Part shown: piece by piece, positions 61,801-64,000 of the stretch
Position numbering within the stretch: position 1 is the first letter of the stretch
Layout: each line of letters begins with the position of its first letter
Origin: Siniperca chuatsi
Lineage: Eukaryota; Chordata; Actinopteri; Centrarchiformes; Sinipercidae
Reading direction: 5' to 3'
Assembly: GCF_020085105.1 (NCBI RefSeq)
Contig: NC_058064.1
Coordinates: 11,748,501 to 11,812,500 of the forward strand
DNA: 64,000 nucleotides
The notes under the pieces: model-generated
Told to the model about the DNA's origin: nothing
The model's database searches: none
What the model saw: only the letters and a program-made list of their open reading frames with translations
Position numbers and translations under genes: made by a program

Positions 61801-62060
61801 AAATCACAACACCAAATTGTAGGCCACAAACACACCGTTACACCTCACTGCTAGCCTTATCTCCCGTCTCGGGACAGGAAACACGGTGCAAGTTAGCTGT
61901 ACTAGCTTATTTCTTAGCAAGCTATCATACAACAATTTGATAGAAAAAAACTTACAATGCATTTCCTGCCAAGGTGGTTGAAAAGGCATTCGTTTTCCTG
62001 CGTTGTCAGTAGTAGCGACCCGACATTTGCTTGCCGCCGTTGCGACGGATGTCCACTCAT
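32763..62060 (-). CDS. wasl: neural Wiskott-Aldrich syndrome protein (N-WASP), complete, one frame break
   Basis: Arp2/3 activator that couples Cdc42 and PIP2 to branched actin assembly. Coding exons: 62060-61956, 49309-49175, 47727-47641, 46747-46651, 44696-44673, 38893-38710, 37869-37827, 36238-36085, 34687-34142, 34048-33940, 32824-32763. All phases join except inside the ninth exon. Domains in order: WH1 ([54 protein letters not shown]); basic region [19 protein letters not shown] ([20 protein letters not shown]); autoinhibitory GBD ([16 protein letters not shown], with the VIYDFIE tyrosine); a long proline-rich region; two WH2 motifs ([28 protein letters not shown]); the central helix ([17 protein letters not shown]); and an acidic tail ending DDDEWED. 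Expected length is about 515 aa once the break at 34359-34373 is allowed for. Intron 1 is 12.6 kb. Confidence 0.96.
34359..34373 (-). other. wasl: frame break in the wasl proline-rich exon (two short C-runs)
   Basis: Upstream of this site the proline-rich frame is set by the splice phase. Downstream the WH2 motifs and the exon's 3' splice phase are in another frame. The exon is 546 bp where 548 would keep phase. Two four-base C-runs on the coding strand (34362-34359 and 34373-34370) each sit where a five-base run would keep Pro codons. Loss of one C at each explains the shift exactly. The read-through frame stops about 25 codons later. Every other gene in the window is intact. Confidence 0.8.
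34886..35400 (+). repeat. local direct duplication in wasl intron 8
   Basis: Segments 34886-34962 and 35311-35396 share CCAATTCTTG, GTATCAATGCATCATGCAGT, CAAGCCACTGGGGGCA and GTAACTA.TGTT in the same order. Weaker similarity continues (ATAGTTGTAACAAAGTGGTGG versus ATAGTTTCTACAATATGGTGG; GGATAAGACAGAAGTTAA versus GGCTAAGACAGACGTTAA). The offset is about 430 bp. The function is unknown. Confidence 0.55.
38894..41465. other. wasl intron 5, left part, with a CG-richer patch
   Basis: No exon recognised. Positions 39880-40560 are CG-richer than the surroundings. Two direct copies of ATTGGTAGGG.ACAAT occur (39549 and 40972), the second next to TAGGGACACGTCCCTACA, a short palindrome (41001-41018). 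These suggest remnants of an unidentified mobile element. Confidence 0.3.
41466..41832 (-). CDS. putative alternative first exon of wasl (122 codons)
   Basis: Located in wasl intron 5, same strand as wasl. A frame starting [15 protein letters not shown] runs 122 codons plus one base to a strong donor (AAAG followed by GTATGT). It contains [37 protein letters not shown] and an Arg/Ser-rich end with [16 protein letters not shown]. The donor phase (1) is exactly that required by the next wasl exon at 38893, so splicing would give RVKG joined to [11 protein letters not shown]. The product would lack WH1 but keep the basic, CRIB, proline-rich and VCA parts. The stretch is much GC-richer than the introns around it. 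I recognise no family. It might instead be a cassette exon (an acceptor-like CCAG at about 41728 has the right phase) or an unrelated gene. Confidence 0.45.
43833..44295. mobile_element. MITE with TGTCCCA-type ends (wasl intron 5)
   Basis: The left end is GTGTCCCACTTCCAAACTAC and the right end on the other strand is GTGTCCCATTTCCATACAAC. The interior is rich in ATACTATGTA, CATACTA and GTATGCATAC words, and contains GTGCATTGCGGGACA. The TGTCCCA..TCCATAC terminus is one I know from dispersed non-autonomous fish elements. No coding frame. Confidence 0.6.
46754..46832. repeat. (CA)39 microsatellite at a wasl splice acceptor
   Basis: Pure CA run of about 79 bases on the plus strand. On the coding strand it reads as a TG repeat followed by TTTACAG and wasl exon 4 (from 46747), so it occupies the position of the polypyrimidine tract. 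Confidence 0.95.
47893..49036 (+). mobile_element. dispersed element family B, copy 1 (wasl intron 2)
   Basis: The left end contains GTGGTCATTTGAGTGGG and TGTGTTTTTTGACAAATT. The right end contains TATGATTTCAACATG, GTTCACAATGTAG, CCCCTGGACACGTCA and GAGACGCAGGACGTGTACCT. The same ends occur in reverse orientation at 53813-54270. The interior has CG-rich bits and no long frame. The class is unknown; a non-autonomous DNA element or retroelement remnant is likely. Confidence 0.6.
50106..50267 (+). pseudogene. Tc1-like transposase C-terminal remnant
   Basis: In one frame the sequence reads [18 protein letters not shown], then [18 protein letters not shown], and stops at 50265-50267. [14 protein letters not shown] matches the hallmark C-terminal motif of Tc1 transposases (SPDLNPIENLW.DLKR), which carries the last catalytic acidic residue. 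Sequence back to about 49640 may belong to the same dead element, but I could not follow the frame. It lies in wasl intron 1. Confidence 0.75.
52305..52517 (-). CDS. hypothetical 70-codon open frame in wasl intron 1
   Basis: Starts [18 protein letters not shown] and contains [15 protein letters not shown]. It is CG-rich compared with its surroundings, and GTAAAG near codon 64 could be a donor. No family is recognised. It may be the first exon of a captured gene, part of an uncharacterised mobile element, or chance. No partner exon was found. Confidence 0.2.
   Translation of the reverse strand: MFSDGQILEAMAMQKSANIRGSTESTTLAQPRVTEVQPASTSSSVTPLEQEQLSIDNVTSSRSKEFNETW
53813..54270 (-). mobile_element. 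dispersed element family B, copy 2, reversed (wasl intron 1)
   Basis: Read on the minus strand: AAGTGGTCATTTGAGTAGG and GTGTTTTTTGACAAATTCG at one end; CTATGATTTCAACA, TTGTTCACAATGTAGAATTG, CCCCTGGACACGTCA and AGAGACGCAGGATGCATACC at the other. These match copy 1 end to end, but the interior is about 700 bp shorter. The two copies are inverted and flank wasl exon 2. Confidence 0.6.
56187..58423 (-). mobile_element. hAT transposon (ZBED-type), nested, 2237 bp
   Basis: Perfect 11-bp terminal inverted repeats TAGGGGTGGGA (56187-56197; reverse at 58413-58423). Perfect 8-bp target duplication TGATATAA (56179-56186 and 58424-58431), as hAT elements make. Subterminal regions are dense in CGATAT and TCACGAT words. 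It carries a minus-strand transposase (56573-58089). The insertion lies in wasl intron 1, inside another hAT-like element. Confidence 0.92.
56573..58089 (-). pseudogene. ZBED1-like hAT transposase, broken
   Basis: Three minus-strand parts. 58089-57763 encodes a BED zinc finger ([13 protein letters not shown], then LQMHLARYH). 57796-57047 encodes the catalytic core start ([58 protein letters not shown]). 57031-56573 encodes the C-terminal dimerisation region ([20 protein letters not shown], then [10 protein letters not shown]). A one-base frame change near 57870 separates the first two. Compared with ZBED1-like proteins, the stretch between the second and third parts (roughly 200 residues) is missing. 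GTAAGG (57105) and TTCCTTAG (57000) there could act as splice sites but do not restore it. It is not expected to be active. Confidence 0.88.
60187..60435 (+). repeat. interspersed fish repeat fragment (wasl intron 1)
   Basis: Contains AATTTATATAGCCCAATATG, TTTGCCTCAAGGGGCTTTAC, AATCTGTACAGCATATGACA, AAACTCCCCCAAAAGACC, GAAACCTC..AAGAGCA and GCAATAGATGTTGCGTGTAC. I recognise this order as a very common percomorph repeat, probably part of a non-LTR element. No coding frame. Confidence 0.6.
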
Positions 62061-62364
62061 TATTGGTGGTCAATTTATAAAGTATGCACCGACTGTAACT
62101 CGTTATATGGGATCCAAAAAGATACATAAACAATCCCTCGGACATCCGTGGCCTTCCTCCGACCCCCTCACACCGGTTCGGTTTATGCCGGGGGCCCGCA
62201 AGACTGGGGTGCCAAAAAATGTATGCCGTTTAGGAGTGCAATGCGACGTCCCGCTCCTCTTTAAAATAAGGTCAAAACTGCAGCGACTAGGCGAAGAAGG
62301 AAAACGGTAAAAACTTTCCTGGGAAGTCCGGCCGCCAGAGAGCCAGGAGCCAGTTCCATCCAAC
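62061..62364 (-). promoter_or_regulatory. wasl: wasl 5' UTR / CG-rich promoter
   Basis: Sequence upstream of the wasl ATG is markedly CG-rich (62120-62350), as in a CpG-island promoter, and lacks a clear TATA element. A plus-strand ATG in a strong context lies 305 bp away (62365), so the promoter may be bidirectional. Confidence 0.45.
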
Positions 62365-62469
62365 ATGGCAGTGTTAGGACGAGTCCACTATCTGGGAATG
62401 GGGTCCACACTTTTCCCAGCTGTGTCACACATAATCACCAAGAGAACAGTTCGGCAAGACAAACGGTGA
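62365..62469 (+). CDS. short open frame divergent from wasl, possible first exon
   Basis: ATG at 62365 in a strong context (CCAACATGG) begins MAVLGRVHYLGMGSTLFPAV and runs 34 codons to a stop at 62467. A donor-like GTGAAA overlaps the last codons (62466), so this could be the first coding exon of a divergent gene, with a basic, mitochondrial-presequence-like N-terminus. I do not recognise the gene, and no second exon was found before the window end. Confidence 0.3.
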   Translation: MAVLGRVHYLGMGSTLFPAVSHIITKRTVRQDKR

Positions 62470-64000
62470 AAAGTTTATATATATGCAATTTTAATATGCA
62501 AGTATATTCTGTTAAAAGCCCGGTGAGGAAATTCTACTTAATAAAATTACAATTCTCAGCACACTCTCCATGGAGATGGTTTGGTCCTGTCCGCCCGTGG
62601 CTTTTAAGACAGGAATGTGTGCTAGTGCAGAATGGGAGGAGAAAGAAATAAAGTGCAAGTTGCCAAGATAATGGCATACAATGCTCTTTGTGAGAGGAAT
62701 TATTGAACTGAATATTAAAGCAAAGATAAGCCTACACTTTAAATTAACATCTTAAGAAGTTCATAAAAGAACCACGGAAATTATAATTTCTCTCTAATTA
62801 TGATAATGTGCTATTTTATTCTCAGAGAGGTTAAGTCATGGTTCAGCTACAGAGCTGTTATCTGGGGCCCTATGATTTCCTAGATGATAAACATTCCCTG
62901 GGACATGAAATGATTTGCACCCCTGAATTGAAATGCTTCTGAGACGATACACAGGTATCTTCCTTTCATTGCTATAAACTATAAATAGCCTATAAATAAA
63001 GTGAAGTAGAATTAACACTGCTCCAGTTACTAAACATAGCCTCAGGTGTAAGACTGCCAAGTCTGACATAGGCCTATGCTTCAAAGTATATTTCAGTGTG
63101 TTTCTCCAGAATCCTCGTCAATTGACTGAAACCACAAAATAAAACACCCCTTTTGTTCTTGATAAATGGCACAGTGTTAAAATATTACAAAAACATAGCC
63201 TTTTCACATCAGACATTTTACTCTTTCCAAAAGATAGCGCTCAACAATTAAACAGACATATTTAGAGGCATAATAAGTGGTCTTGAACAAGGGCAGCATG
63301 CATGGCTCATACTTATTTAGCTAATATGCCTAAGGGTGTCCGTAATACTCTGCAACATGCTCAGTCAGGCTCATAAACGGGTGTTGTTTGCAGGATGGCA
63401 GTCTTTGAGAGGTTATACAATTAAAATACATTTTATACTTTTTGAAATATATTCTTGCACACTCCTACATTTGAAGTAGTCTTATGTCAGGTATCAAAAG
63501 CACACATGATGTATAAGGAATTTGACATGGCTATATTGGTGCTAAAACCTTTACAACTGCAATTAGTGAGGGTAAGTGTAAATGATATATGCCTGCACCA
63601 GATTTCATAAAGTCAAATTTCTTGTTATATTTTTTTAAGTAGCTGATGAATATAGTGATTTTGATTTGCATAGATTCATGCAGAGTATGACTTGAAATAA
63701 GCTCTTCCATAGTCTTCATGACCCAAATTTCAATACAAACCCTGTTTGACACTGATATATTCATAGTTGGCGCAGTATGTAAACATCAACTCATCAACTC
63801 ATGACATCTTCATACTCCATGTAGACCTCATATTCAAATGTTACTCTTGTAAGTCCATGTCACATACATACACAAATACATACACATCACTGTAGATGTT
63901 GTCAGCTGCCAAATAATGTAAACACAGTCCATCAGACTGGTGTGAAATGTCAACTCAGGCTAAATTGTTCAAGCACAAATTTCATTAAAATTGTAACCAA
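62470..64000. other. right-hand flank, nothing recognised
   Basis: AT-rich sequence with no exon, repeat boundary or RNA gene that I can support. Short open frames lack similarity and splice logic. Confidence 0.4.

Noticed and set aside
61804..62145. 113-codon minus-strand frame covering wasl exon 1 in another frame
   Set aside because: The wasl frame (62060-61956) is set by WH1 similarity and the splice phase; this is its shadow.

Overview
The window is vertebrate nuclear DNA, almost certainly from a percomorph teleost fish. Genes are split into small exons by GT-AG introns, the predicted proteins match vertebrate families end to end, and several interspersed repeats are of kinds common in percomorph genomes. 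There are no bacterial operons, CRISPR arrays or rRNA genes. About 5 kb in total is protein coding.

Layout. (1) 441-1510, minus strand: first two coding exons of a shelterin TINF2-like gene that runs off the left edge. (2) 4459-8571, minus: complete kit ligand gene (kitlg), 7 coding exons, 253 aa. (3) 9772-16929, plus: complete asb15, 13 coding exons, 588 aa, head to head with kitlg. (4) 19826-25319, plus: complete leiomodin-2 (lmod2), 6 coding exons, 566 aa. (5) 32763-62060, minus: complete wasl (N-WASP), 11 coding exons, about 515 aa, with introns of up to 12.6 kb. Every exon was placed by joining splice sites whose codon phases agree. The block asb15-lmod2-wasl is conserved with human 7q31. 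kitlg and TINF2 lie on other human chromosomes.

Functions. asb15 and lmod2 are muscle-linked (an ankyrin/SOCS-box E3 ligase substrate receptor and a thin-filament actin nucleator). wasl drives branched actin assembly through Arp2/3. kitlg is the membrane growth factor for Kit in pigment, germ and blood cells.

The accessory DNA is rich in mobile elements: a hAT transposon with perfect 8-bp target duplications nested inside a second hAT-like element (wasl intron 1), a tRNA-derived SINE with a 14-bp target duplication, a large fold-back element broken by a retrotransposon tail (asb15 intron 4), LINE and Tc1 remnants, and several MITEs.

Points most worth a second look: (a) an unannotated, phase-compatible, ATG-bearing exon inside wasl intron 5 that could encode an N-WASP isoform without the WH1 domain; (b) a frame break in the wasl polyproline exon explained by two missing bases in two short C-runs, probably a sequence error; (c) a TG repeat of about 39 units abutting the wasl exon 4 splice acceptor; (d) inverted element copies flanking wasl exon 2; (e) a 36-bp minisatellite with a 165-codon open frame in lmod2 intron 4, headed by a partial copy of exon 5.
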